Below are positions 42,391 to 50,711 of a stretch of 64,000 nt of DNA, piece after piece. How positions within the stretch are numbered: position 1 is the first letter of the stretch; each line of letters begins with the position of its first letter. The notes beneath the pieces were generated by a model. That model saw only the letters and a list, made by a program, of their open reading frames with translations, was not told the DNA's origin and did no database searches. The stretch is taken from contig NZ_KE383937.1 in NCBI RefSeq assembly GCF_000422865.1, forward strand, positions 127,986 through 191,985, read 5' to 3'. This stretch comes from Oceanospirillum maris DSM 6286 (GTDB lineage Bacteria > Pseudomonadota > Gammaproteobacteria > Pseudomonadales > Halomonadaceae). Made by a program: the position numbers and the translations under genes.

Positions 42391-43905
42391 TTAACGGGCA
42401 AATACATAGCTGTTCTTACCTGATTTTTTAGCCTCATACATCGCATTATCTGCTTGCTGGACAAGGCCTTTACCATTTTTACTATTTTCTGGGTAAAGTG
42501 AAATACCAATACTGCATGAGATATGAATAGGCTGATCTAAACCTAGGTCAAAGGGTAAACGTAGGTTTGTTAGTATATGTTCTGCGATAATAGAGACTGA
42601 TGCCATTTCTTCAATATGGTAAAGCAATACCGCAAACTCATCGCCACCCATTCGGGCGCAGGTATCTGAGTGGCGAATCGCATTCTGTAAGCGTGTGGCA
42701 ACCTCTATCAGCAAATCATCGCCTATATGGTGGCCGTGTTGGTCATTGACCTGTTTAAAACCATCAAGGTCGATAAACATCACGGCAAACTGTGAAGGAT
42801 CATGCGGTGCATTGGCTAAGGTTTTTTTGAGGTGATTGTAAAATAGTGTACGGTTTGCCAGATTGGTGAGTTGATCGTAAAGAGCCATATGCTCAAGCTG
42901 TAGAGACACCTTTTTTTCTTGGGATATATCTTGCCGAGTACCGCACATTTTTAATGGGTTACCGCTTTCGTCCCAAGCTGCAATTCGGCCTCGGTCGAGC
43001 ACCCAAACCCAGTCCCCCAGCTTATGGCGCATACGGACTTCATTTTCATAGGCATGGCCTTGATGCGCAAGGCAGTAGGCGATTTTTGCATTGGTTTGTT
43101 CTATATCCTCTGGGTGGGCCAGATCCATCCAGAGATCAAGACTTAGAGGCTCTAATTCATCCCGTGTATAGCCCAGCATTTCAGCCCAACGGTCATTGAT
43201 ATGTATACGCCCTGATACAATTTCCCAGGCCCATGTCCCTGCATGTGTTCCCCAGATAATATCGTTTAGGCGTTCTTTCTCCTGATAGATTTTTTGGGCG
43301 GATTGGCGACGACGATACAACAGGTAGCCGAGGGTAATGGCAGTGCTGATTAGAGAGAGAATCGTCACACCCAATAGACTATAGATAAAAAACTCTTTAG
43401 CGTGAAGGCGAGCCATTTGTTGGTCAACCATCTCTTCAAGACGATTTTGATAATGCCATAGATTATCTTCAGCGCTTCTTAGGTTATTAATATCGGTGAT
43501 TAAAGAAAATAGTAGCTGTTTGCCTGGCTCCACTGAAACAGGAGCTGAAGAGACTTTGACCGTGCGTATGGAACCATTAGAAAGGCGATGGCGGAAAATA
43601 AAATAGTTGCGGTTCTCCTTTCGCACCAGCTCTCTTTCAGCGGCAATCGCTTCTGGCGACAGCACATTAATTTGCTGAATTCGCATGGTGACTAATTTGT
43701 TTTTACTATAGCCATAATATTCAGATGCCGCTTGGTTAGCGGCTTTAATTTCGCCTGTTGCCGGATCAATCAACAGCATAGTAACCGGATGATTATCAAA
43801 AGCCTGATCAATGGTCTTTATCATATTATTAGCTTGAGATTGCAGTGAAAAAAATAGCAAAATTAAGCAAACATATATCGTAAAACAGCGCTTCAATACG
43901 GGCAT
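42391..43905 (-). CDS. Membrane diguanylate cyclase with two PAS domains
   Basis: 504 residues. Signal/anchor helix (about 5-25), PAS domain (about 35-145, MLLIDPATGEIKAANQAASEYYG), membrane helix (about 175-198, LGVTILSLISTAITLGYLLY), a second PAS/PAC (about 215-335, GTWAWEIVSGRIHINDRWAEMLGY) and GGDEF (about 345-504) with the intact active motif ARMGGDEFAVLL. The first PAS would lie in the periplasm, the catalytic part in the cytoplasm. The ATG at 43905 with AAGG 9 bases upstream is preferred to the longer frame from 44007, whose extra residues are basic and would precede the signal segment. Divergent from the mechanosensitive-channel gene. Confidence 0.92.
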   Translation of the reverse strand: MPVLKRCFTIYVCLILLFFSLQSQANNMIKTIDQAFDNHPVTMLLIDPATGEIKAANQAASEYYGYSKNKLVTMRIQQINVLSPEAIAAERELVRKENRNYFIFRHRLSNGSIRTVKVSSAPVSVEPGKQLLFSLITDINNLRSAEDNLWHYQNRLEEMVDQQMARLHAKEFFIYSLLGVTILSLISTAITLGYLLYRRRQSAQKIYQEKERLNDIIWGTHAGTWAWEIVSGRIHINDRWAEMLGYTRDELEPLSLDLWMDLAHPEDIEQTNAKIAYCLAHQGHAYENEVRMRHKLGDWVWVLDRGRIAAWDESGNPLKMCGTRQDISQEKKVSLQLEHMALYDQLTNLANRTLFYNHLKKTLANAPHDPSQFAVMFIDLDGFKQVNDQHGHHIGDDLLIEVATRLQNAIRHSDTCARMGGDEFAVLLYHIEEMASVSIIAEHILTNLRLPFDLGLDQPIHISCSIGISLYPENSKNGKGLVQQADNAMYEAKKSGKNSYVFAR

Positions 43906-44025
43906 AGTGGTAACCTTGTCATCTTTTGTCTCATTCCTGTGTCGTGCATTAAACCTTGTTAATGTACGCCTGGTAAATAGGTTTAAAGAGAAATGCTTAT
44001 CCCCCATCTATTATCTGAGGTTGAT

Positions 44026-44943
44026 ATGAAAGATATCGTGAACAATAACCAATGGATTATCTCCATCGCATTCGTTGTTACCTGTTTGGTGCTGCGCTGG
44101 TTGTGTGTTCGCTTTGTGACTCGAATGGTAAAAGATGAAGAAAACCAACATCGGCGCTGGGCTAATACCATTACTAATATTACTAGTTTAGTCATTATTA
44201 TTGGTTTGGTGATTATTTGGTTAAGTGAATTGCGTTTTGTGGCTTTATCTATTGCGGCTTTTGCGGTTGCTCTTGTGGTGGCCACCCGAGAACAAATACA
44301 GTGTTTTTTAGGTGCGGTGTATATTGCCAGTAGTCGAGCTTTTAGTGTGGGGGACTGGATTAAAGTAGGGCATCACTATGGTGAGGTCGTGCGAAGTGAT
44401 TGGTTAACAACAACCTTGTTAGAAGTTGATATCGATAGTAAGAGCTACTCTTATACCGGTAGAAGCTTGATTATACCCAACAATCAGTTTAGTACTGGCG
44501 TAACCCAAAACCTGAATTTTATGCGTCGTTATGTGGCCCATAGCTTTAGCATTGTGCGCGAAGCTGATGCGATTCGTGTACGAGATGCACGGCTTTATCT
44601 ACAGGATTTGGTGAGAGATTATTGCAGCCCTTTTAAAGAGGTCGCTGATCGCTACAGCAGTTTAATTGAAAAGCGATTAGGGATTGCATTAAGTGTATCG
44701 GATTCTAATGTGCGCATCGCCACTAACGATACTGCGCGTAATGTCTTTATTGTGACCATCTTCTGCCCTACGCAAGAAGCGACCCGAATTGAAGAAGAGA
44801 TCACCGAAGATTTCTTGGACTATTGGTACAGTGTCACCCATAAACTGGATGAATTTTATGGCCCAGATCAGGCTCTGGATGAAGTTCCAGAGGTTATTGT
44901 CAGTGAAAGCCATGCCGCTAATCGTCTAAGACCTAAAAGGTGA
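44026..44943 (+). CDS. Small MscS-family mechanosensitive channel-like protein
   Basis: 305 residues. Three membrane helices (about 8-26, 45-65, 68-90) lead into the MscS beta domain (GAVYIASSRAFSVGDWIKVG, GEVVRSDWLTTTLLEV and the family motif IPNNQF) and a C-terminal soluble domain. The pore helix region LSIAAFAVALVVATREQIQC resembles the conserved third helix of MscS. Such channels open under membrane tension. GAGG sits 5 bases before the ATG at 44026. The gene is alone, with a promoter-like region shared with the divergent GGDEF gene. Confidence 0.88.
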   Translation: MKDIVNNNQWIISIAFVVTCLVLRWLCVRFVTRMVKDEENQHRRWANTITNITSLVIIIGLVIIWLSELRFVALSIAAFAVALVVATREQIQCFLGAVYIASSRAFSVGDWIKVGHHYGEVVRSDWLTTTLLEVDIDSKSYSYTGRSLIIPNNQFSTGVTQNLNFMRRYVAHSFSIVREADAIRVRDARLYLQDLVRDYCSPFKEVADRYSSLIEKRLGIALSVSDSNVRIATNDTARNVFIVTIFCPTQEATRIEEEITEDFLDYWYSVTHKLDEFYGPDQALDEVPEVIVSESHAANRLRPKR

Positions 44944-45030
44944 TATTGATAGCGCAAAATGCTTTTAGAGATAAGGTGAAATACACCCTGTTCGACATTT
45001 GATGTACAATACACCGCTTACTTTTGCTGG

Positions 45031-45062
45031 GTAAATTAAACGGTACCACGTAAATTAAACGG
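45031..45062 (+). repeat. Direct repeat upstream of dnaX
   Basis: GTAAATTAAACGG occurs at 45031-45043 and again at 45050-45062, a 19-base period. A TACAAT box (45005-45010) lies just before and may be the dnaX -10, placing the repeats in the untranslated leader. Confidence 0.55.
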
Positions 45063-45102
45063 GGCTGCAACCCTTTCAATTCCTTTAAACAGACTGGTTA
45101 AT

Positions 45103-47199
45103 ATGAGTTATCAGGTACTCGCCCGTAAGTGGCGTCCTAAAAATTTCCATGAACTTGTCGGGCAAGACCATGTGCGAAAAGCCTTAGTCAGTGCTCTAGA
45201 TAACGACCGTCTGCATCATGCGTACCTGTTTACTGGAACTCGGGGGGTGGGTAAAACCACCATCGCACGAATTATCGCCAAGTGTTTAAACTGTGAGACC
45301 GGTGTTACCTCACGTCCCTGTGGTGAATGCTCCAGCTGTCGGGAGATTGATGAAGGTCGCTTTGTTGACCTGATTGAAGTCGATGCGGCCTCGCGGACCA
45401 AAGTTGAGGATACCCGTGAGCTGCTCGATAACGTGCAGTACGCGCCTTCTCGTGGCCGCTACAAAGTGTACTTGATCGATGAAGTGCACATGCTTTCGAC
45501 CCATAGTTTTAACGCGCTGCTAAAAACCCTAGAAGAACCACCACCCCATGTGAAATTTTTGCTAGCGACCACCGATCCGCAAAAGTTACCGGTCACGGTA
45601 CTGTCTCGTTGTTTGCAGTTTAATTTAAAAAATATGCCGCCAGAGCGCGTGGTCGAACATTTAAGCCATGTGCTAACGGAAGAACATATCGCCTTTGATG
45701 ATGCTGCGCTATGGCAGTTAGGCCGAGCGGCGGACGGCAGTATGCGTGATGCCTTGAGCTTAACGGATCAAGCCATTGCCTACGGGGAAGGAACGATTAC
45801 CGCCAGCCAAGTAAGTGAAATGCTGGGCTTAGTGGATCATCGTCATGTTGCGGCCTTGATCGAGCATCTGATCAACCGTGATGCCAAGGCACTACTAAAT
45901 GAAGTGGGCCAGTTATCGGAACAAGCCGCAGACTTTGAGACTATTTTGTCTGATATGGCGATGTATATGCACCGAATGGCTATTGCCCATGTTTTGCCCG
46001 ACGCAGTTGATAATGCACAAGGTGATCGTGAGCAAGTCCTGGCTCAGGCGGCGCGTTTAACCGCAGAAGATGTGCAACTGTATTACCAAATTGCAATTAA
46101 AAGCCAAGAAGACCTACCGTTAGCACCAGATGCTCGCACAGGTTTTGAAATGGCATTAATTCGCATGGTTGCTTTTGCCCCTCAGGGTGTTCCTAGTGAA
46201 GGTGGTAATCCACTGCCAAGCCAAGCTGCGCCTATGGCTCACTCTGAGGCTAAAAAAAAAATAATCACTGAACAGGTTCCGGTTCCTACGGTTGCACCGA
46301 TCGCGCCTGAACCTGTAGCGCCGAAGCCTGATTATAACCCTGAACCTGAACCTGAACCTGAACCTGAACCTGAACCTGAACCGCAAGCGGCGCCTACGGT
46401 ACAAAGTGCTCGGGCTTCTTTGGGGAGTGGTTTACGTACGGTTAAATTTCCTAGCGTTACCGCAGGGAAGATCGCTTCAGCATCTTCAGTACCGTCGCCG
46501 GAATCTTTAGCGCATCCTTCCAAGCCAGCTCCAGCTCCAGCTCCCATTGCTGCATCAGCGCTGCCTGTGACTGATATTCCTCCTTGGGAAGAGCTTCCAG
46601 CATCCGCTGGACAGAGTAATCTCAATGATCAGCCGCGCTATGATCAACCGTATGATGACGAGCGCACACCGCCAATCGCGGATGAATACCAAGGTATGAT
46701 GCCGGAGCCGGTCTCCCATGAGCCGCGCCAAGCACCTACCTTAAGAGATGCTACGCTGCCTGAGTCTACAGAATCTGAGATCACACCTTTGGTCGGCCCT
46801 TGTCCGTCTCAGCTAACCTGTAATCAAGAATGGTTAGAGGCTTTTGCTCATTTGCCTTTGCGGGGGCTTGATCGGTCTTTAGCAAAAAATGCAGCACTGA
46901 TCACCCGTGAACAAAATCTGCTAAAGTTTGCTTTAAAGGCCGTTACCGAAAATTTTTTAACACCAGAGCGGCAAGAAAATTGGTTGAAAAGTATTCAAGT
47001 ATTATTTGGTGCTGAGTTAACGCTTGAAATTATCGCCTTTAGTACCGATCTAGATACACCAGAGGACTACGAAATAGCGCTAAAGCAACGTCGACAGAAA
47101 CAGGCAGAAACGCTATTTAGCAGCGACCCTGTTATTCAAGAATTGCAGCGTCAATTTGGGGCCGAGATTGATAAAGATTCCATCGAACCCTTAGTCTAG
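45103..47199 (+). CDS. dnaX: DNA polymerase III subunits tau and gamma
   Basis: 698 residues, clamp-loader ATPase. Walker A GTRGVGKTT near residue 45, a zinc site (CLNC, CGEC, SSC) around 64-80, Walker B LIDEVHML near 125, sensor motif LATTDPQKLP. Domain III ends near residue 370, followed by a Pro/Glu-rich linker with the (PE)n run and the tau C-terminal region (about 560-698) that contacts the polymerase and DnaB. Full-length product is tau; a shorter gamma is predicted from an internal frameshift signal at 46252. First gene of the dnaX-ybaB-recR group. Confidence 0.97.
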   Translation: MSYQVLARKWRPKNFHELVGQDHVRKALVSALDNDRLHHAYLFTGTRGVGKTTIARIIAKCLNCETGVTSRPCGECSSCREIDEGRFVDLIEVDAASRTKVEDTRELLDNVQYAPSRGRYKVYLIDEVHMLSTHSFNALLKTLEEPPPHVKFLLATTDPQKLPVTVLSRCLQFNLKNMPPERVVEHLSHVLTEEHIAFDDAALWQLGRAADGSMRDALSLTDQAIAYGEGTITASQVSEMLGLVDHRHVAALIEHLINRDAKALLNEVGQLSEQAADFETILSDMAMYMHRMAIAHVLPDAVDNAQGDREQVLAQAARLTAEDVQLYYQIAIKSQEDLPLAPDARTGFEMALIRMVAFAPQGVPSEGGNPLPSQAAPMAHSEAKKKIITEQVPVPTVAPIAPEPVAPKPDYNPEPEPEPEPEPEPEPQAAPTVQSARASLGSGLRTVKFPSVTAGKIASASSVPSPESLAHPSKPAPAPAPIAASALPVTDIPPWEELPASAGQSNLNDQPRYDQPYDDERTPPIADEYQGMMPEPVSHEPRQAPTLRDATLPESTESEITPLVGPCPSQLTCNQEWLEAFAHLPLRGLDRSLAKNAALITREQNLLKFALKAVTENFLTPERQENWLKSIQVLFGAELTLEIIAFSTDLDTPEDYEIALKQRRQKQAETLFSSDPVIQELQRQFGAEIDKDSIEPLV
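46252..46316 (+). promoter_or_regulatory. Programmed frameshift cassette in dnaX (gamma production)
   Basis: A run of ten A residues (46252-46261) lies in frame as Lys-Lys-Lys-Ile. A shift to -1 gives Asn-Asn-His and then TGA at 46269-46271, producing a 389-residue gamma with an intact ATPase core. Ten bases after the A-run, ACAGGTTC (46272-46279) pairs perfectly with GAACCTGT (46309-46316), with an inner CGGT/ACCG stem. This is the same layout as the E. coli dnaX signal, though slippage during transcription, as in Thermus, would give the same product. Confidence 0.82.
46338..46381 (+). repeat. Hexanucleotide repeat CCTGAA in dnaX
   Basis: About seven consecutive CCTGAA units encode the Pro-Glu run in the tau linker. 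Copy number can vary by slippage without changing frame. Confidence 0.85.
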
Positions 47200-47240
47200 C
47201 TTACGTTGAATTAAGCCGTTCAAAGGGATAAAAAATTATC

Positions 47241-47302
47241 GGTGATAGAGGTTATTTCGCACTTGATAGTGGTTATGTCGTACTTGATAGTGGTTATGTC
47301 AC
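47241..47302 (+). repeat. About three tandem 21-bp repeats upstream of ybaB
   Basis: ACTTGATAGTGGTTATGTCGT at 47261-47281 is repeated almost exactly at 47282-47302, with a more diverged copy at 47241-47260. It lies in the dnaX-ybaB gap, upstream of the ybaB ribosome site. Confidence 0.75.
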
Positions 47303-47347
47303 ACTGTTGCCAAATTATATTTGATGTCATGAATTGAGGATCACAAC

Positions 47348-47674
47348 ATGTTTAAAGATGGAATGGGTAACCTGATGAAGCAGGCGCAGGAGATGCAGGA
47401 AAAAATGCAGAAACTGCAAGAAGAAGCGGCTAATCAGACCGTTATCGGTGAGTCCGGTGCGGGCATGGTAAAAGTCACTATGAACGGTCGTCACGATGTT
47501 CGCTCGGTGTCTATCGACGACAGCCTGATGACAGAAGATAAAGAGATGTTAGAAGATCTACTTGCCGCAGCGGTAAACGATGCCGTGCGTCGTGTAGAAG
47601 AAACCTCACAGGAAAAAATGGCAGAACTCACCGGCGGTATGCAAATGCCACCGGGTTTTAAAATGCCATTCTAA
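47348..47674 (+). CDS. ybaB: YbaB/EbfC nucleoid-associated protein
   Basis: 108 residues: an N-terminal helix ([20 protein letters not shown]) followed by a small alpha/beta fold with the family motif [13 protein letters not shown] and a Met-Pro rich tail. Dimers bind DNA non-specifically or at preferred sites and are almost always encoded between dnaX and recR, as here. GAGGATC upstream of the ATG serves as ribosome site. Confidence 0.95.
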   Translation: MFKDGMGNLMKQAQEMQEKMQKLQEEAANQTVIGESGAGMVKVTMNGRHDVRSVSIDDSLMTEDKEMLEDLLAAAVNDAVRRVEETSQEKMAELTGGMQMPPGFKMPF

Positions 47675-47693
47675 ACGGTGAAAGACTATTGAG

Positions 47694-47718
47694 AAAAGCC
47701 GCTAGCCAGCGGCTTTTT
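47694..47718 (+). terminator. Rho-independent terminator after ybaB
   Basis: AAAAGCCGCT and AGCGGCTTTT form a perfect 10-bp stem with loop AGCC, followed by T. It suggests that recR is at least partly transcribed on its own. Confidence 0.9.
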
Positions 47719-47804
47719 GCTTAATGCTGAGCTTTAGTGACATGCTATAAAAATATAAAAAAGACGGCGTTTGGTGCGTAACAAGGTGCCAATAAGGATC
47801 AACT

Positions 47805-48407
47805 ATGTCATTCAGCCCTTTGGTTGAAGAACTGATTACCGCACTGCGCTGTTTGCCCGGAGTTGGGCCCAAATCAGCCCAGCGCATGGCCTTGCATTTA
47901 TTGGAGCGAGAGCGTGAAGGCGGGTTTCGTCTTGCTGAAACATTAGAGCGCTCCCTAGAACATGTCGGCCAGTGCCGTGAATGTCGAACGTTAACCGAAG
48001 AGCCTATCTGTAGGCTTTGTCGTAGTGAACGCCGAGATGCACGCCTGCTGTGCGTTGTAGAAACACCCGCTGATCAGATTGCAATGGAACAAGCCGGTGG
48101 TTTTAATGGCCGTTATTTTGTTTTAACAGGGCATTTATCCCCCATTGATGGCATTGGCCCAGAGGCTTTAGGCTTAGATCAGTTACAACAGAAAGTGAGT
48201 CGGGATCAGGTACAGGAAGTTATTCTTGCCACCAACCCCACCGTAGAGGGCGAAGCAACCGCTCACTACATCTCTGAGATGCTACAACATTTACCGGTAA
48301 CCGTAACTCGTTTAGCCCACGGCATTCCCGTTGGCGGAGAGTTGGAATACATCGATGGTGGAACCCTGAGTCGCGCAATGGCGGGCCGGTTACCTATGGC
48401 AAAATAA
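47805..48407 (+). CDS. recR: Recombination mediator RecR
   Basis: 200 residues. A helix-hairpin-helix ([20 protein letters not shown]), a four-Cys zinc finger (CREC and CRLC), a Toprim domain ([17 protein letters not shown] to [15 protein letters not shown]) and the C-terminal Walker-like region. With RecF and RecO it loads RecA onto SSB-coated gaps. Its TAA stop shares a base with the rnd start, so the two are coupled. Confidence 0.97.
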   Translation: MSFSPLVEELITALRCLPGVGPKSAQRMALHLLEREREGGFRLAETLERSLEHVGQCRECRTLTEEPICRLCRSERRDARLLCVVETPADQIAMEQAGGFNGRYFVLTGHLSPIDGIGPEALGLDQLQQKVSRDQVQEVILATNPTVEGEATAHYISEMLQHLPVTVTRLAHGIPVGGELEYIDGGTLSRAMAGRLPMAK

Positions 48408-49549
48408 TGACCGAAAATACAATAGCTTACCGTTTTATTGATTCCGATGACCTGCTGCAACAACACTGCAAGCATTGGCTTACCTGTGATGTTTTGGCGC
48501 TGGATACCGAATTTATCCGTGTCGACACCTATTATCCCAAAGCGGCTCTTATCCAAATACAGGATGATCAAGGCTGCTGGTTGATCGACCCATTAAAGAT
48601 CAACAACTGGAATGCCTTTAAAGAAGTACTGCAAGCAGACAATGTATTGAAAGTGCTGCACGCTTGCTCAGAAGATTTAGAAGTTTTCTCCAACCTGACC
48701 GGCGCACTACCACAGCCGATGATGGATACGCAGACCGCATTAGCTTTTCTGGGTGAAACGCTTTCTGTTGGCTATCAACGTATGGTGGAAAACTGGCTTA
48801 GTATTAGCCTGCAAAAAGAAGAAACTCGCTCCGACTGGTTACAGCGCCCCTTGACCCATAGCCAATGCGCCTACGCCGCTGCCGATGTGTATTACCTGTA
48901 TCAGATCTGGCCGAAGATTGAGCAGAAACTGCAAGAGCAGCAACGGGAAAGTTGGTGCCGCCAAGAGTGCGCCCAGATTATTCGCCTAGCCAAGCAAATA
49001 CCCGATGATGAGTTTTATTTTTTACGGGTCAAGCAAGCTTGGAAGCTCAACCAAGAACAGCTTGCGGTTCTTCAAGTTTTAGCCGCATGGCGTGAACAAG
49101 AAGTGCGTCAGCGCAATATTCCCCGTGGCCGCTTATTATCGGACAATCTTTTATGGCTAATTGCCCTAAAATTACCGGCTAACCGCATGGAGCTGTCCCG
49201 TATAGAAGGTATTCGCCATAGCACCATCAAAAAAGATGGCGACGACGTGCTAGAGCTGGTCGATATCGCCCGCAACCGTGCCCAGGCCGTATGGCCAGAC
49301 TCATTGCCATCGCCTATCGGACATCCGTATCGGGACTGGTCTAAAGCGATGAAAAAAACCGTGCGCGAGATCGCCGAAGCCAATAATCTACCGCCAGAGT
49401 TACTGATAAAAAAACGCCAGATGGAGCAAGTGCTTAACCGTGCTATTCGCGGCGAACTCAACGTTATACCGGATGAATGGAAAGGCTGGCGCGAAACCTT
49501 AGTCGGCGAACCCTTGATCAAGCTACTCGATAAGCTTCAAGGTCAGTAA
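48407..49549 (+). CDS. rnd: Ribonuclease D
   Basis: 380 residues. A DEDD 3'-5' exonuclease domain holds the catalytic acids in LALDTEFIR, HACSEDLEVF and YAAADVYYLYQI, followed by two HRDC-type helical domains (about 210-380). RNase D trims tRNA precursors. The start overlaps the recR stop (TAATG). Confidence 0.96.
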   Translation: MTENTIAYRFIDSDDLLQQHCKHWLTCDVLALDTEFIRVDTYYPKAALIQIQDDQGCWLIDPLKINNWNAFKEVLQADNVLKVLHACSEDLEVFSNLTGALPQPMMDTQTALAFLGETLSVGYQRMVENWLSISLQKEETRSDWLQRPLTHSQCAYAAADVYYLYQIWPKIEQKLQEQQRESWCRQECAQIIRLAKQIPDDEFYFLRVKQAWKLNQEQLAVLQVLAAWREQEVRQRNIPRGRLLSDNLLWLIALKLPANRMELSRIEGIRHSTIKKDGDDVLELVDIARNRAQAVWPDSLPSPIGHPYRDWSKAMKKTVREIAEANNLPPELLIKKRQMEQVLNRAIRGELNVIPDEWKGWRETLVGEPLIKLLDKLQGQ

Positions 49550-49609
49550 GCCAAGGCGAACAATAAGACAAAACAAACGTCATAGAAGAAACATAACAGA
49601 GAAAACACC

Positions 49610-49897
49610 GTGAAAGTAATCTGCGAAGTATTTAAAAGTCCGCGTCAAGATGAGATGTACCTTTACGTCGACAAAAAAGAAGGCTTCAAACGGGTACCCG
49701 AACAGCTACTTGAGATCTTCGGTAAACCCAATGCTGTGATGACCATGTTGGTGCGTGAAGATAAGGATTTGGCACGGGCCAAATCTGAAGACGTACTGCG
49801 GGATATTCGCGAAAAAGGCTTTTACCTGCAAATGCCGCCGAAAAAAGAAGATTATCTGCTGGATCTGTATAAAACCCCCACCGAAGGCAAATACTAA
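49610..49897 (+). CDS. ycgL: YcgL domain protein
   Basis: 95 residues. KVICEVFKSPRQDEMYLYVD at the start and LRDIREKGFYLQMPPKKEDYL further on are the YcgL family motifs. The biochemical role is not known. The stop overlaps the ycgN start (TAATG), and the pair is a common gammaproteobacterial neighbour of rnd. Confidence 0.93.
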   Translation: MKVICEVFKSPRQDEMYLYVDKKEGFKRVPEQLLEIFGKPNAVMTMLVREDKDLARAKSEDVLRDIREKGFYLQMPPKKEDYLLDLYKTPTEGKY

Positions 49898-50343
49898 TGG
49901 GTCAGAACGAACGCTTCTGGGAACAGAAAGCACTCGCCGATATGAACCATGATGAGTGGGAATCTCTTTGTGACGGTTGTGGCAAATGCTGCCTGCATAA
50001 AATGGAAGATGAAGACGACGGCACCGTCTACTACACCGACGTTGCCTGCAAGCTGCTCGACATAACCCAATGCCACTGCAACGATTACAACAACCGCAAA
50101 CAGCATGTACCAGAGTGTTTAAAGCTAACGCCAGAAGACGTACAAGCTTTTGACTGGCTGCCGCATACCTGTGCCTATCGGCTGATCAAAGAGAGCAAGC
50201 CCTTGCCGGAATGGCATCACTTGCTCACCGGCGATAAAAAAAGCATCCACAAAGCCCGCCAAAGTATCAAAGGCCGAGCCGTCAGCGAACAAGTGGTTCA
50301 CCCCGACGAAATGGAATGGCACATCATCCAATGGGTTGAATAA
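49897..50343 (+). CDS. ycgN: YcgN family cysteine-cluster protein
   Basis: 148 residues with the cysteine cluster of the YkgJ/YcgN type: CDGCGKCC near 25-32, CKLLDITQCHCNDY, a Cys near 72 and CAYRL. These cysteines probably bind a metal or iron-sulfur site, but function is unknown. Last gene of the dnaX-side block; a perfect palindrome follows. Confidence 0.93.
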   Translation: MGQNERFWEQKALADMNHDEWESLCDGCGKCCLHKMEDEDDGTVYYTDVACKLLDITQCHCNDYNNRKQHVPECLKLTPEDVQAFDWLPHTCAYRLIKESKPLPEWHHLLTGDKKSIHKARQSIKGRAVSEQVVHPDEMEWHIIQWVE

Positions 50344-50353
50344 CCATCTCCCT

Positions 50354-50391
50354 CGGATATTCACCGCAATCGAGACAGTGGTGAATATCCG
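50354..50391 (+). terminator. Perfect 12-bp palindrome after ycgN
   Basis: CGGATATTCACC and GGTGAATATCCG pair perfectly around a 14-base loop, 10 bases after the stop codon. T-rich sequence follows loosely; it probably ends the operon. Confidence 0.6.
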
Positions 50392-50453
50392 CTCTGTAGT
50401 TCCTATTTATTCCGTAGCCTCTACCCACCCCGTAACCCACCACTCTCCTGTAT

Positions 50454-50505
50454 TGTAGGGTGACATAAGCGGTGAGGCACGAACCGCGTCATGTACCATA
50501 ACATC
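50454..50505. repeat. Imperfect palindrome of the GTAGGGTG type
   Basis: GGTGACATAAGCGGT and ACCGCGTCATGTACC are imperfect complements around a 9-base loop. The layout resembles the short GTAGGGTG-type intergenic elements seen in many gammaproteobacteria. No gene is present in 50344-50711. Confidence 0.4.
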
Positions 50506-50535
50506 AGATCAAAATACGACCCTCAAACTAAACGC

Positions 50536-50575
50536 TGCCCCTTTGCCTCTTGCCCCTTTGCCTCTTGCCCCTTGG
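50536..50575 (+). repeat. 15-bp tandem repeat, 2.7 copies
   Basis: TGCCCCTTTGCCTCT is repeated at 50536-50550 and 50551-50565, with a partial third copy. Noncoding, upstream of cas3. Confidence 0.8.
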
Positions 50576-50628
50576 TCTTAATGACCCTCTAAAAAAGAAT
50601 TGTTATCGTGTATTTTAATTAAAGGATA

Positions 50629-50680
50629 AAAAAATAGCCTAGCGACACGGATTGACGCATCCGTAGGTTTACTATTTTTT
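50629..50680. promoter_or_regulatory. Large hairpin just upstream of cas3
   Basis: AAAAAATAG (50629-50637) pairs with CTATTTTTT (50672-50680); inside, CCTA pairs with TAGG and CGGAT with ATCCG. The T-run at the end on the plus strand and the A-run at the start make it look like a bidirectional terminator placed 31 bases before the cas3 start. It may insulate or attenuate the cas operon. Confidence 0.55.
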
Positions 50681-50711
50681 GAGGATGCTAAGCCAAAACT
50701 AAGGAATGGAT

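Noticed and set aside
46156..46404. Arg-Phe repeat protein on the minus strand
   Set aside because: Complement of the CCTGAA repeat in dnaX.
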